Shown: piece after piece, positions 1 through 8,153 of the stretch
How the letters are laid out: every line of letters begins with the position of its first letter
Position numbering within the stretch: position 1 is the stretch's first letter
Source: JAKFDI01 sp036676235
GTDB taxonomy: Bacteria; Pseudomonadota; Gammaproteobacteria; Burkholderiales; Burkholderiaceae_C
Assembly: GCA_036676235.1 (NCBI GenBank)
Contig: JAKFDI010000012.1
Coordinates: 62,001 to 126,000 of the forward strand
Length of the DNA: 64,000 nucleotides
Direction: 5' to 3'
Translations under genes and position numbers: made by a program
The notes under the pieces: generated by a model
Databases searched by the model: none
Seen by the model: only the letters and a program-made list of their open reading frames with translations
What the model was told of the DNA's origin: nothing

Positions 1-941
1 GCCCGTACAGCGCCGCATCGTCGCGCACGGTGCGCTCGAACTCCTGCGGCGAGTTGCCGACCACGCTCAGGCCGAGTGCCTGGATCCGCGCCGTCGCCTC
101 GGGTGCATGCAGGGCACGCGCTGCCTCGGCATTGAACTTCGCCACCACGTCACGCGGCGTGCCGGCCGGCATGAACATGCCGAACCAGCCGTAGGGCTCG
201 AAATCCTTGTAGCCGTGCTCCGCCATGGTCATCACCTCGGGCACCACCTGGTTGCGGCGGCTGCCGGTGACGGCGAGCACGCGGATCTTGCCGGTCTTCA
301 GGTGCGGCGTGAGCGTGGCGGCATCGATGAAGGCCGAACTGAGCTGGCCGCCCAGCATGTCGGTGACGAGCGGCGCCGAGCCCTTGTACGGCACGTGCAC
401 CAGGTCGAGCCCGGCCTGCATGTTCAGGAGCGAGCCCTGGATGTGCGCCGAGGTGCCGATGCCGTAGGAGCCGAAGCTGTGCTTGCCCGGGTTGGCCTTC
501 ATCAGCGCGATGAACTCCTTCACGTTCTTCACCGGCATGCTGCTCGGCACGCACAGCATGCTGCTGGAACGCGCCACCTCGATCACCGGCACCAGGTCCT
601 CCTGCGGATCGAACGGAATCTTGCTCGTCATCCACGGCAACTGCACCAGCGCCACGATGCTCATCAGCACCGTCAGGCCGTCGGGTGCCGCCTTGGCCAC
701 CATGTCGCCGCCGATGGTGCCGCTCGCGCCCGGCTTGTTCTCGACCACCACGTTGGTGTTCCAGGCCGACTGCACATGCATGGCGACAAGGCGCCCCAGC
801 ATGTCGGTCGCGCCGCCGGCGGGGTACGGCACGATGATGCGGATCGGCTGTTGCTGCGCCCAGGCGGCGAACGGCCCCGCGGCCAGCGGTGCGGAAGCCA
901 GGGCGCCGACGAGGGCGCGGCGGGTCGGGTGCTTGTGCATG
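1..941 (-). CDS. Bug/TctC-family tripartite tricarboxylate transporter substrate-binding protein, C-terminus cut by window edge
   Basis: Periplasmic receptor of the Bug (TctC) family, which binds carboxylates and delivers them to TctAB-type transporters. The ATG at 941 follows a clear AAAGGAG ribosome-binding site. The protein opens with a Tat/Sec-like signal (MHKHPTRRALVGAL, then an Ala-rich core ending near AWAQ), followed by the family's IIVPYPAGGATD loop, the VVVENKPGASG segment, FGSYGIGTSAHIQG and VHVPYKGSAP. About 313 residues are visible and only the last few are missing. No tctA or tctB genes are nearby, which is usual for Bug receptors in Burkholderiales. The ligand is unknown; placement beside a beta-oxidation cluster suggests an organic acid that the cluster degrades. 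The family call is firm, the ligand is inference. Confidence 0.93.
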
Positions 942-1163
942 TCTGTCTCCTTTGTCGTGATGCGGACCTTCGCCGGCCGACGTGGAGCGGCCGTGAGGTG
1001 CGGCCATTGAATGCGCCGCGCGGCGCGCGGGCAATGGCGCTTCGGATCAGCGGGTTTGGCGAAAACGTCCAGCGCGACGAAGCATTGACTCAACACAGGC
1101 ATGCGCGCACGCCGCGTGCTGCGCAAGCACTGGGGCGCGTGAGCGGATGATCAAGCAGACGCC

Positions 1164-1235
1164 GCGGATCCGGCTCCGCCGGTCCGCTGGTGTTGCCCCC
1201 TTGAGGGGGCGCGCGAAGCGCGTAGGGGGTGGGCC
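1164..1235 (-). repeat. Copy 1 of a 50-bp intergenic repeat (core 1186-1235) with nested hairpins
   Basis: The 50-bp core at 1186-1235 recurs without a mismatch at 4714-4763. It contains two hairpins, CCCCCTTGAGGGGG and CGCGCGAAGCGCG, preceded by a third looser stem (GGATCCGGCTCCGCCGGTCC). It ends two bases from the stop codon of the SDR gene, so on the minus strand it is the first thing transcribed after the gene and may act as a terminator or mRNA-stabilising element. The rest of the 942-1237 gap holds no recognisable gene. Confidence 0.85.
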
Positions 1236-1237
1236 GA

Positions 1238-2152
1238 TCAGATCGGTTCCCAAGTGAAGATGTCGCCCGAGCGATCAAGGCCGAAGAACGACCCCTTCAA
1301 CGCCGGCAGCGCATGCGTGAGCACCGTCTCGGGCGTCCAGCCTTCGCCGCGGTGCACCGAGCGCACCGGCCGCGGCTGGCTCATGAGGAAGATCTCGTTG
1401 TTGCGCACGGCAAAGACCTGCCCGGACACATCGGCGCTCGGGTCGCTGGCCAGCGCCACCGCCAGCGGCGCAATCTTCGCCGGCGTCATCTGCTTCATGC
1501 GCGCAACGCGCGCCTTCTCGGCCTCGGTCTCCGTCGGGATGGAGCCGATCATGCGGCTCCAGGCAAAGGGCGCGATGCAGTTGGAGCGCACGTTGAACTT
1601 CTGCATGTCCAGCGCGATGCTCTTGGACAGCGCCATGATCCCGAGTTTGGCCGCCGAGTAGTTGGCCTGGCCGAAGTTGCCGATCAGCCCCGAGGTCGAG
1701 GTCATGTGCACGAAGCAGCCCGAGGCCTGCTCCTTGAAGTGATTGGCGGCCGCCCGGCTCACGTAGAACGAGCCGTACAGGTGCACCTTGAGCACCGAGT
1801 CCCACTCGTCCAGGCTCATCTTGTGGAAGAAGCGGTCGCGCAGGATGCCCGCGTTGTTGACCACGCAGTCGATGCGCCCGAAGGCATCGAGCGCCGTCGT
1901 CACGATGTGCCCGGCCGCCGTTGCGTCCGATACGCTGTCGGCATTGGCCACGGCCTCGCCGCCCGCGGCCTTGATCTCGTTCACCACCTGCTGCGCGGGA
2001 CCCGCGTCGTTGCCCTCGCCGGCCACCGAGGCGCCGATGTCGTTGACCACCACCTTCGCGCCCTCGCGCGCGAAGGCGAGCGCCATGTCGCGGCCGATGC
2101 CGCCGCCCGCGCCCGTCACGATCACCACCTTGCCTTCGACCGTCTTGCTCAT
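1238..2152 (-). CDS. SDR-family 3-hydroxyacyl-CoA dehydrogenase (HSD17B4/MFE-2-like)
   Basis: Short-chain dehydrogenase of 304 residues that would oxidise a 3-hydroxyacyl-CoA with NAD(P). The cofactor motif TGAGGGIG sits at residues 13-20, NNAG at 99-102 and the catalytic Ser/Tyr/Lys around S152, Y165 and K169 (YSAAK). The long C-terminal tail (SQPRPVRSVHRGEGW) and the opening resemble the dehydrogenase domain of multifunctional enzyme type 2. An in-frame ATG at 2197 exists, but the ATG at 2152 has AGGAGCG at the right distance and gives the usual family start. It is the last gene of the 1238-8034 operon and would do step three of a beta-oxidation round; the substrate is not known. Confidence 0.9.
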   Translation of the reverse strand: MSKTVEGKVVIVTGAGGGIGRDMALAFAREGAKVVVNDIGASVAGEGNDAGPAQQVVNEIKAAGGEAVANADSVSDATAAGHIVTTALDAFGRIDCVVNNAGILRDRFFHKMSLDEWDSVLKVHLYGSFYVSRAAANHFKEQASGCFVHMTSTSGLIGNFGQANYSAAKLGIMALSKSIALDMQKFNVRSNCIAPFAWSRMIGSIPTETEAEKARVARMKQMTPAKIAPLAVALASDPSADVSGQVFAVRNNEIFLMSQPRPVRSVHRGEGWTPETVLTHALPALKGSFFGLDRSGDIFTWEPI

Positions 2153-2184
2153 TGCTTCGCTCCTGACTGCGCTCATGGATGTAT

Positions 2185-2985
2185 TCACGCCGGCCACTGG
2201 AATGCCGCCGGCTCCTTGTTGAGAAATCGTGCCACCGCCTCGCGGTGGGCCGAGGTGCCGAAGGCCAGCGCCTGCGCGTTGGCCTCCATCTCGAACATCG
2301 TCTGCAGGTCGGCCTGCGGGGCCGCGCGCAGCGCGTGCTTGACGAGGCTCACCGCGGTGCCCGATGCGTGCACGAAGCTCGCGGCCAGCGCCTGGGCGCG
2401 CTCCACTGCGCGCTCGGACGGCACGATCTCGAGCACGATGCCGAGCTGCTTCGCTTCTTCGGCGCCCACCTCGCGCGCCGACAGCATCAGCTCCTTGGCG
2501 CGCTGCACGCCGACCACGCGCGGCAGCGTGTAGAGCGCGCCGAAGTCAGGCACGAGGCCGACGCGCATGAACGACATGCAAAAGCGCGCCCGCGGCGAGG
2601 CCACCACGAAATCGGCCGCGAGCGCGAGGCTGAAGCCGGCGCCGAAAGCCGCGCCGTCGACCGCCGCCACCACCGGCCGGTCGAGCGTGAGCAGATCCAC
2701 CAGCCAGGCATGCGCCTCCTTCATGCGCTGGCGGCCGCCCGCAGCGTCCGCAGGCATCGCGGCGATGTTGCGCAGGTCGCCGCCGGCACAGAAGGCGCCG
2801 CCCGAACCCGCGAGCACCACCGCGCGCACGGCTTCGTCGTGCTTGATGCGCTGAATGGCGTCCATGAGGCCGCTGCGGATCTCGGGGCTGAGCGCATTGC
2901 GCTGCTGCGGCCGGTCGAGCGTGACGGTGGCGACGCCGTCCGCGAGCTCGAAGCGCACGGCGGGCGTGGTGGGGGTTTCAGCCAT
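2185..2985 (-). CDS. Enoyl-CoA hydratase/isomerase family protein
   Basis: Crotonase-fold enzyme of 266 residues. The two oxyanion-hole stretches are visible: GAFCAGGDL at 63-71 and GAAFGAGFSL at 111-120. The two glutamates of true enoyl-CoA hydratases appear to be absent. Instead the protein has GLVPDFG near residues 143-149, with D147 in the place used by PaaG-type delta3,delta2-enoyl-CoA isomerases. It may therefore move a double bond rather than add water, leaving hydration to the MaoC protein at 5922. The ATG at 2985 overlaps the end of the upstream ligase by 8 bp, so the two are translationally linked. Confidence 0.9.
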   Translation of the reverse strand: MAETPTTPAVRFELADGVATVTLDRPQQRNALSPEIRSGLMDAIQRIKHDEAVRAVVLAGSGGAFCAGGDLRNIAAMPADAAGGRQRMKEAHAWLVDLLTLDRPVVAAVDGAAFGAGFSLALAADFVVASPRARFCMSFMRVGLVPDFGALYTLPRVVGVQRAKELMLSAREVGAEEAKQLGIVLEIVPSERAVERAQALAASFVHASGTAVSLVKHALRAAPQADLQTMFEMEANAQALAFGTSAHREAVARFLNKEPAAFQWPA

Positions 2986-4690
2986 GGACGGAAGTCTCCT
3001 CGGGATGATCGGTGGCGCGCGCGCGTTCGCGCTCCTGCAGTTCGCGCCACAGGATCTTGCCCGTGTTCGACTTGGGCAGTGCATCGACGAACTCGATGAC
3101 CCGCGGCGCCTTGTAGGCCGCCAGCCGTTCGCGGCCCCAGGCCAGCAGTTCGGTCGCGGTGAGCGCGGCGCCCGGCTTGCGCACCACCAGGGCCTTGACG
3201 GCCTCCCCGCTCTTCGCATCGGCCGCGGCGATCGCGCAGGCTTCGTGGATGGCCGGATGCTCGTACAGCGTGTCCTCCACCTCCGCCGGCCAGACCTTGT
3301 AGCCCGAGACGATGATCATGCGTTTGAGCCGGTCGCGCATGAAGAAGTAGCCGTCTTCGTCGGTGCACGCGAGGTCGCCGGTGCGCAGGAAGCGCCGGCC
3401 GTCGATCTCGATGAAGGCCTCGGCGTCAGCCTGCGGGTTGTTCCAGTAGCCCAGCATCACCTGCGGCGCGTGGGTGACGATCTCGCCCACTTCGCCAGAG
3501 CGCAGCGGGGCGAGCGTCACCGGGTCGACGATGCGCGAATCCACGCCGATGGCGGCGATGCCCAGGCACCCAGGCTTGGGCCGCTGGCAGGGGCTGCCGT
3601 GCAGGTGGGAGGCGGTCTCCGTCATGCCGTAGCCCTCGAAGTAGGTCAGGCCGTAGCGCTCCTTCAGCATGCGCGCCACCGCATCGGGCATGGCCGCGCC
3701 GCCGCCGAACAGCATGGTCAGCGCGGACAGGTCGCGTTCGGCCACCTGCGGGTTGGCGAAGAAGTCGATCACCATGGCCGGCGTCGCGCCCCACACGCTC
3801 ACGCGACAGCGCGCCATCAGGTCGAGCGCGACGTCGCGGTCCCAGCGCGGCAGCACCACCGAGGTGGCACCCAGCATCAGCGGCAGGTTCATACCGTTCT
3901 GCATGCCGAGCATGTGGAACATGGGCGCGACGGCGAGGAACACCGAGGCATCGCTCATGCCGCGCCAGGCGGCCGAGGCGCGGTTCGACGCCTGGACAGT
4001 CACATGCGTGTGACGGCAGCCCTTGGGCCGGCCGGTGGTGCCGGAGGTGTAGGGCAGCACGCACAGGTCGTCCGGCCGGGCGCGATGCGAGCCCGGCACG
4101 AGATCCGCGGCGAGCACATCGCGCCAAGCGATCACGCGCTCGCCGTCGACGCTCGCGCTCATCGGCGCGCGCACCCAGTCGGGCACGGGCAGTGCGATCG
4201 GCGCGTCGAGCGCCTCGCCGTAGGCGTGCACGATCACGCTGCGCAGCCGGCCGTCGTCGAGGAAGGGCTGCAGCCGCGGCAGCAGCTCCTGCGCCGCGAA
4301 GGCCACCTGCGCGCCGCTGTCGGCCAGCAGGTGCTCAAGGTCGTCGACGGTGGACATGGCATTGGCCGGCACCACCACCGCATCCGCACGCTGCACCGCG
4401 TAGAAGGCAGTGGGGAACTGCGGGCAGTTCTGGCTCAGCAGCAGCACGCGGTCGCCGGGCTGCACGCCGAGGCGATGCTGCAGGAAACCCGCCAGCCGCT
4501 CGGCCTGCGCCGCGAGTTCGCCATAGCGCAGCCCGCTGTCGTAGAACACGACGGCGAGCTTGTGCGGGTGCGCCGCGGCCGAGCGTTCCAGGCATTGCCA
4601 CAGCGTCGCGTCCGCTGGCGGCAAGGTATGCGGCACGCCGGGCGGCCAAAACTGCCGAGCCAGCGAAGAGGGGCTTTCCCAAGCGAACAC
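2978..4690 (-). CDS. Class I adenylate-forming acyl-CoA synthetase (long-chain fatty-acid--CoA ligase type)
   Basis: ATP-dependent enzyme that adenylates a carboxylic acid and transfers it to CoA; about 570 residues from the GTG at 4690. Motifs run in family order: YTSGTTGRPKG, GYGMTETASH, RTGDLA, the hinge region KRMIIVSGYKVWPAEVE and the catalytic lysine in NTGKILWREL near the C-terminus. The start is ambiguous. An ATG at 4768 or 4765 overlaps the upstream stop as ATGA and has GGAG before it, but translation from there would read 25 or so residues through the 50-bp intergenic repeat. The GTG at 4690 lies just beyond the repeat and matches where homologues begin (VFAWESP, then QFWPPGVPHTLPP). 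It activates the substrate for the surrounding beta-oxidation genes. Confidence 0.92.
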   Translation of the reverse strand: MFAWESPSSLARQFWPPGVPHTLPPADATLWQCLERSAAAHPHKLAVVFYDSGLRYGELAAQAERLAGFLQHRLGVQPGDRVLLLSQNCPQFPTAFYAVQRADAVVVPANAMSTVDDLEHLLADSGAQVAFAAQELLPRLQPFLDDGRLRSVIVHAYGEALDAPIALPVPDWVRAPMSASVDGERVIAWRDVLAADLVPGSHRARPDDLCVLPYTSGTTGRPKGCRHTHVTVQASNRASAAWRGMSDASVFLAVAPMFHMLGMQNGMNLPLMLGATSVVLPRWDRDVALDLMARCRVSVWGATPAMVIDFFANPQVAERDLSALTMLFGGGAAMPDAVARMLKERYGLTYFEGYGMTETASHLHGSPCQRPKPGCLGIAAIGVDSRIVDPVTLAPLRSGEVGEIVTHAPQVMLGYWNNPQADAEAFIEIDGRRFLRTGDLACTDEDGYFFMRDRLKRMIIVSGYKVWPAEVEDTLYEHPAIHEACAIAAADAKSGEAVKALVVRKPGAALTATELLAWGRERLAAYKAPRVIEFVDALPKSNTGKILWRELQERERARATDHPEETSVHG

Positions 4691-4763
4691 CGCAGAGCCG
4701 GCTTTGCCGGGCTGCTGGTGTTGCCCCCTTGAGGGGGCGCGCGAAGCGCGTAGGGGGTGGGCC
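4691..4763 (-). repeat. Copy 2 of the 50-bp intergenic repeat (core 4714-4763), open in frame with the ligase
   Basis: The core at 4714-4763 is identical to 1186-1235 and sits in the same orientation, one base from the stop codon of the acyl-CoA dehydrogenase. The flanking arm (CCGCAGAGCCGGCTTTGCC) is a diverged form of the flank of copy 1. Here the element carries no stop codon in the ligase frame, so it could be translated as an N-terminal extension if the ATG at 4765 or 4768 is used. Confidence 0.85.
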
Positions 4764-4764
4764 A

Positions 4765-5922
4765 TCATTTCTCCATGTCGCGCGCGATCAATTCCTTCAT
4801 CACCTCGTTCGCGCCACCGAGGATCTTGTGCACCCGCGCGTCGGCGTACATGCGACCGATGGGGTACTCGGCCATGTAGCCGTAGCCGCCGAAGAGCTGC
4901 AGGCACTCGTCGATGATTTCGCAGTTCTTCTGCGTGGTCCACCACTTGGCCATGGCGGCGGTGGGCACGTCGAGTTCCCCGGCCATGTGGCGGGCGATGC
5001 AGTCGTCGACGAAGCAGCGCGCGATGGTTGCGTTCGTCTGGCATTCGGCCAGCTTGAAGCGCGTGTTCTGCATGGCCATCAGCGGCTGGCCGAACACCTG
5101 CCGCTGCGCCACGTAGGTACGCGTCTCGTCGATGGCGCGCTGCATGGTGGCCGCGGCGTTCACCGCCACCAGCAGGCGCTCGCGCGGCAGCTGCTGCATG
5201 AGCTGGCGAAAGCCCTTGCCTTCCTCGGCGCCGAGCAGGTTCTCCGCCGGCACGCGCATGTCGTCGAAGAAGAGTTCCACCGTGTCCTGCCCATGCCAGC
5301 CGATCTTGTCGAGCAGGCGCCCACGGCGAAAGCCCACCTGCCCAGCGGTCTCCACCATGATGAGCGAGATGCCGCGCGCGCGCTCGGTCGGATCGGTCTT
5401 GGCGACCACGCACACCAGGTCGGCATGCAGGCCGTTGGTGATGAAGGTCTTGGCGCCATTGATGACGTAGTGCTCGCCCTCGCGCCGCGCCGTGGTGCGC
5501 ACCGCCTGCAGGTCGGTGCCGGCGCCCGGCTCGGTCATCGCGATGGCGGCCACCATCTCGCCGGTGGCCATCTTCGGCAGCCAGCGTCGGCGCTGCGCCT
5601 CGGTGCCGTAGGACAGGACGTAGTGCGCCACGATGCCGGCATGCACGTTGATGCTGAAGCTGGTGGAAAGCGACCGGTTCTGCTCGGAGGCGACGATGGC
5701 CTCGTGCGCGAAGCTGCCACCCCCGCCGCCGTATGCCTGCGGGATGCCCACGCACAGCAGGCCCAGCTCGCCGGCGCGGTGCCAGACGGAGCGCTCGGTG
5801 CGGCCCTCGGCGCGCCAGCGCGCCTCGTGCGGCGCGAACTCGCGCTCGAAGATGCGGCGCACCGAATCGCGGAACTGGACGAGTTCGTCGTCCATCCAGG
5901 CGGGGCGATGGGGTTCGGTCAT
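4765..5922 (-). CDS. Acyl-CoA dehydrogenase
   Basis: FAD-dependent acyl-CoA dehydrogenase of 385 residues, introducing the alpha,beta double bond and passing electrons to ETF. The N-terminal helical domain begins WMDDELVQFRDSVRRIF. MTEPGAGTD and FITNG mark the flavin/substrate beta domain and FGGYGYMAEYP the C-terminal helices. Where medium-chain enzymes have the catalytic Glu in YEG, this one reads LGGANEV, as in branched-chain types that carry the base elsewhere. The ATG at 5922 shares one base with the upstream stop (TGATG). An upstream in-frame ATG would run into the MaoC gene and was rejected. Confidence 0.93.
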   Translation of the reverse strand: MTEPHRPAWMDDELVQFRDSVRRIFEREFAPHEARWRAEGRTERSVWHRAGELGLLCVGIPQAYGGGGGSFAHEAIVASEQNRSLSTSFSINVHAGIVAHYVLSYGTEAQRRRWLPKMATGEMVAAIAMTEPGAGTDLQAVRTTARREGEHYVINGAKTFITNGLHADLVCVVAKTDPTERARGISLIMVETAGQVGFRRGRLLDKIGWHGQDTVELFFDDMRVPAENLLGAEEGKGFRQLMQQLPRERLLVAVNAAATMQRAIDETRTYVAQRQVFGQPLMAMQNTRFKLAECQTNATIARCFVDDCIARHMAGELDVPTAAMAKWWTTQKNCEIIDECLQLFGGYGYMAEYPIGRMYADARVHKILGGANEVMKELIARDMEK

Positions 5923-6836
5923 CACGGCTCCCGGTGGGGCAGCGCCACCACGGCCTCGCCGACCAGCTTTGTTTCGCCGCTCTGGTCGGCAGCGGTGAGC
6001 GCGAGCCGCACGCACGGTTCTTCGCCGTCGAGCTTTTCCGTCACGCGGCCAGTGCAGGTGATGGCATCGCCCACGTGGGTGATGGCCGCGAAGCGCGCGC
6101 CCAAGCTTCGCAAGGCGCCCACACCCGCCCAGTTCGTCACCAGCCGGCCGAGCGTCGCCATCGACAGCATGCCGTGCGCGAACACGTCGTCCATGCCGGC
6201 GCGGCGGGCGAAGTCGATGTCAACGTGGATGGGGTTGTGGTCGCCCGAGGCGCCGCAGTAGAGGGCAAGCTGCAGGCGCGAGATCGGTTCGGCGGCGAGC
6301 CGGGGCAGTTCGTCGCCCACCTGCACGGTGTCGAAGAACGGCGCGGCAGCGCGCGCGACCGGCACCTCTTTCACAGGCGCCGCGGGCTCGGCCGCCGGGC
6401 GGCCGCTGCCTTCGGCCGGCCGGCGCACCACCGTCACGCAGCGCAGGTCGGCCACGCGCACGCCGTGCTGGTTGCTCACCTCGGTCTCACGCACCACGAA
6501 CTGCAGCGCCCCGCCCTTCTTGTCGTAGATGTCGGCAATGCGCGGCGCGAAGCGCAGGCGGTCGCCGGCGTGCACCGGCGCGTGGTAGGCGAAGTGCTGC
6601 TCGCCGTGCAGCACGTGCGCGATGTCGATGCCGAGCAGCATGCGCATGGCTGCCGGGTCGGGCGATTCCATCTCCAGGCAGAAGAGGAAGGTCGGCGGCA
6701 GCGGCAGGGCACGACTTGCGGCGAAGAAAACCGGGTCGCCCTGCTGCGTGGCCTTGGCGAAGAAGCGCAGCCGGCCGGGCTCGGCCTCGGCCTCGAAGCG
6801 CGGCAGTTCGTGGCCGATGAAGCGGCGGTCGATCAT
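5922..6836 (-). CDS. Two-domain MaoC-like enoyl-CoA hydratase
   Basis: Protein of 304 residues with two hot-dog folds. The N-terminal half resembles the MaoC_dehydrat_N/FAS1-like domain. The C-terminal half carries the hydratase-2 signature GDHNPIH at 198-204 (D199 and H200 as the catalytic pair), then FAHGMLSM. It should hydrate the enoyl-CoA made by the neighbouring dehydrogenase to an (R)-3-hydroxyacyl-CoA, which fits an MFE-2-like SDR in the same operon. A Pro/Ala-rich linker near 140-165 joins the domains. The start at 6836 lies 4 bp after the thiolase stop. Confidence 0.9.
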   Translation of the reverse strand: MIDRRFIGHELPRFEAEAEPGRLRFFAKATQQGDPVFFAASRALPLPPTFLFCLEMESPDPAAMRMLLGIDIAHVLHGEQHFAYHAPVHAGDRLRFAPRIADIYDKKGGALQFVVRETEVSNQHGVRVADLRCVTVVRRPAEGSGRPAAEPAAPVKEVPVARAAAPFFDTVQVGDELPRLAAEPISRLQLALYCGASGDHNPIHVDIDFARRAGMDDVFAHGMLSMATLGRLVTNWAGVGALRSLGARFAAITHVGDAITCTGRVTEKLDGEEPCVRLALTAADQSGETKLVGEAVVALPHREP

Positions 6837-6840
6837 CGGC

Positions 6841-8034
6841 TCACACCCGCTCGTACAGGGTGACGACGCAGGCGCCGCCGAGGCCCAGGTTGTGCTGCAG
6901 CGCGAGCCGCGCGCCCTCCACCTGCCGCTGCTCGGCCGCGCCCCGCAGTTGCCACACCAGCTCGGCGCATTGCGCAAGCCCGGTGGCCCCCAGCGGATGG
7001 CCCTTGGACAGCAGTCCGCCCGAGGGGTTGGTGACGAGCCGCCCGCCGTAGGTGTTGTCGCCGTCGACGATGAACTTCTCGGCGGTGCCTTCGGGCGTTA
7101 GTTCGAGCGCCTCGTAGGTGATGAGCTCGTTGGCGGTGAAGCAGTCGTGCAGCTCCACCACGTCGATCGCCTCCGGCCCGATGCCTGCTGCCTCATATAC
7201 CTGGCGCGCGGCGTTGCGGCTCATGTCGTAGCCGACGAGGCGGCGCATGTCGCCGCTGTCGAAGGTGCTGGCGGTGTCGGTGGTCATGGCCTGCGCGGCG
7301 ATGCGCACGCGCAGGTCCAGGCCGTGGCGGCGGGCGAAGTCCTCCGAGCACACGATGGCCGCCGCCGCGCCGCAGGTCGGCGGGCAGCATTGCAGCCGCG
7401 TGAGCGGCTCGAACACCTTGGGCGCGGCCATCACCTCGTCGAGCGTGACGGTCTGGCGGAACACCGCGAACGGGTTGCGCGCCGCATGCTGGCGCGCCTT
7501 GACCGAGATGCGCGCGAAGGTGTCGGCGCGGATGCCGTGCGCCTTCATGTAGTCGCGCCCGGCGCCGCCGAAGAACTGCGCGGCGCGCGGCGCGGCCTCG
7601 TCGTAGCCCTGCAGCCCGGTCATGGTTTCGGCGAAGCGCGCCACCGGCGAGGGGCGGTCGCCATAGGCGCCCTTGAGCGCGCCGGGCACCATCTGCTCGA
7701 AACCGAGCGCCAGCGCGCATTCCACAACGCCCGACTCCACCGCCTGGCGCGCGAGGAACAGCGCGCTCGAGCCGGTGGCGCAGTTGTTGTTGACGTTGAA
7801 CACCGGAATGCCGGTGAGACCCACGCCGTAGACCGCGGCCTGGCCGGCCGTGGAGTCGCCGTAGACGTAGCCGACATAGGCCTGCTGCACCTCGGCGTAA
7901 TCCACACCGGCGTCTTCCAGTGCGAGCCGAGCCGCGCGCGCGCCCATCACGGTGTAGGGCTCGCTGGCGCCGGGCTTGGTGAAGGGAATCATGCCGACGC
8001 CGACGACGTGGACGGGGCGCTGCATTCGGGTCAT
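6841..8034 (-). CDS. SCP-X-type thiolase (acetyl-CoA C-acyltransferase)
   Basis: Thiolase of 397 residues related to the sterol-carrier-protein X group. The acylated nucleophile is C85 in NNNCATGSS, and the second active-site segment SKGHPLGATG appears near the C-terminus with GLGGACVVTLYE at the end. It would cleave a 3-ketoacyl-CoA to acetyl- or propionyl-CoA and so finishes the round begun by the ligase, dehydrogenase, MaoC hydratase and SDR downstream. It is the first gene of the 1238-8034 operon. The ATG at 8034 follows GGAAG; an ATG three codons later is a possible alternative. Confidence 0.92.
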   Translation of the reverse strand: MTRMQRPVHVVGVGMIPFTKPGASEPYTVMGARAARLALEDAGVDYAEVQQAYVGYVYGDSTAGQAAVYGVGLTGIPVFNVNNNCATGSSALFLARQAVESGVVECALALGFEQMVPGALKGAYGDRPSPVARFAETMTGLQGYDEAAPRAAQFFGGAGRDYMKAHGIRADTFARISVKARQHAARNPFAVFRQTVTLDEVMAAPKVFEPLTRLQCCPPTCGAAAAIVCSEDFARRHGLDLRVRIAAQAMTTDTASTFDSGDMRRLVGYDMSRNAARQVYEAAGIGPEAIDVVELHDCFTANELITYEALELTPEGTAEKFIVDGDNTYGGRLVTNPSGGLLSKGHPLGATGLAQCAELVWQLRGAAEQRQVEGARLALQHNLGLGGACVVTLYERV

Positions 8035-8096
8035 CGGTACTTCCTTGCGTGGGTGGCGATGCGGCAGTGTGCGGCGCCGGGCATCGCGACTCAATC

Positions 8097-8128
8097 GCGG
8101 ATCGGCCCAAAGTCATTGGCCGATCCGC
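8097..8128. terminator. 11-bp perfect inverted repeat between the receptor gene and the thiolase
   Basis: The arms GCGGATCGGCC and GGCCGATCCGC pair perfectly around a 10-base loop. The element lies 25 bp past the stop of the minus-strand receptor gene and 63 bp before the thiolase start. It has no U-tract on either strand, so it is a candidate hairpin terminator, attenuator or processing site rather than a classic intrinsic terminator. Confidence 0.5.
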
Positions 8129-8153
8129 TCAGCGGCACGCGCGTGGCGGCTGG

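Noticed and set aside
107..1150. A 347-codon plus-strand open frame opposite the first receptor gene, and many other long open frames on the opposite strands
   Set aside because: They have Arg/His/Ala-rich compositions, no family motifs and lie antisense to genes with clear motifs. High G+C content makes stop codons rare in such frames.
2978..5755. A single 925-codon minus-strand frame that could look like a fusion of two enzymes
   Set aside because: Only the part after 4690 encodes the ligase. The upstream part is an out-of-frame reading of the acyl-CoA dehydrogenase gene.
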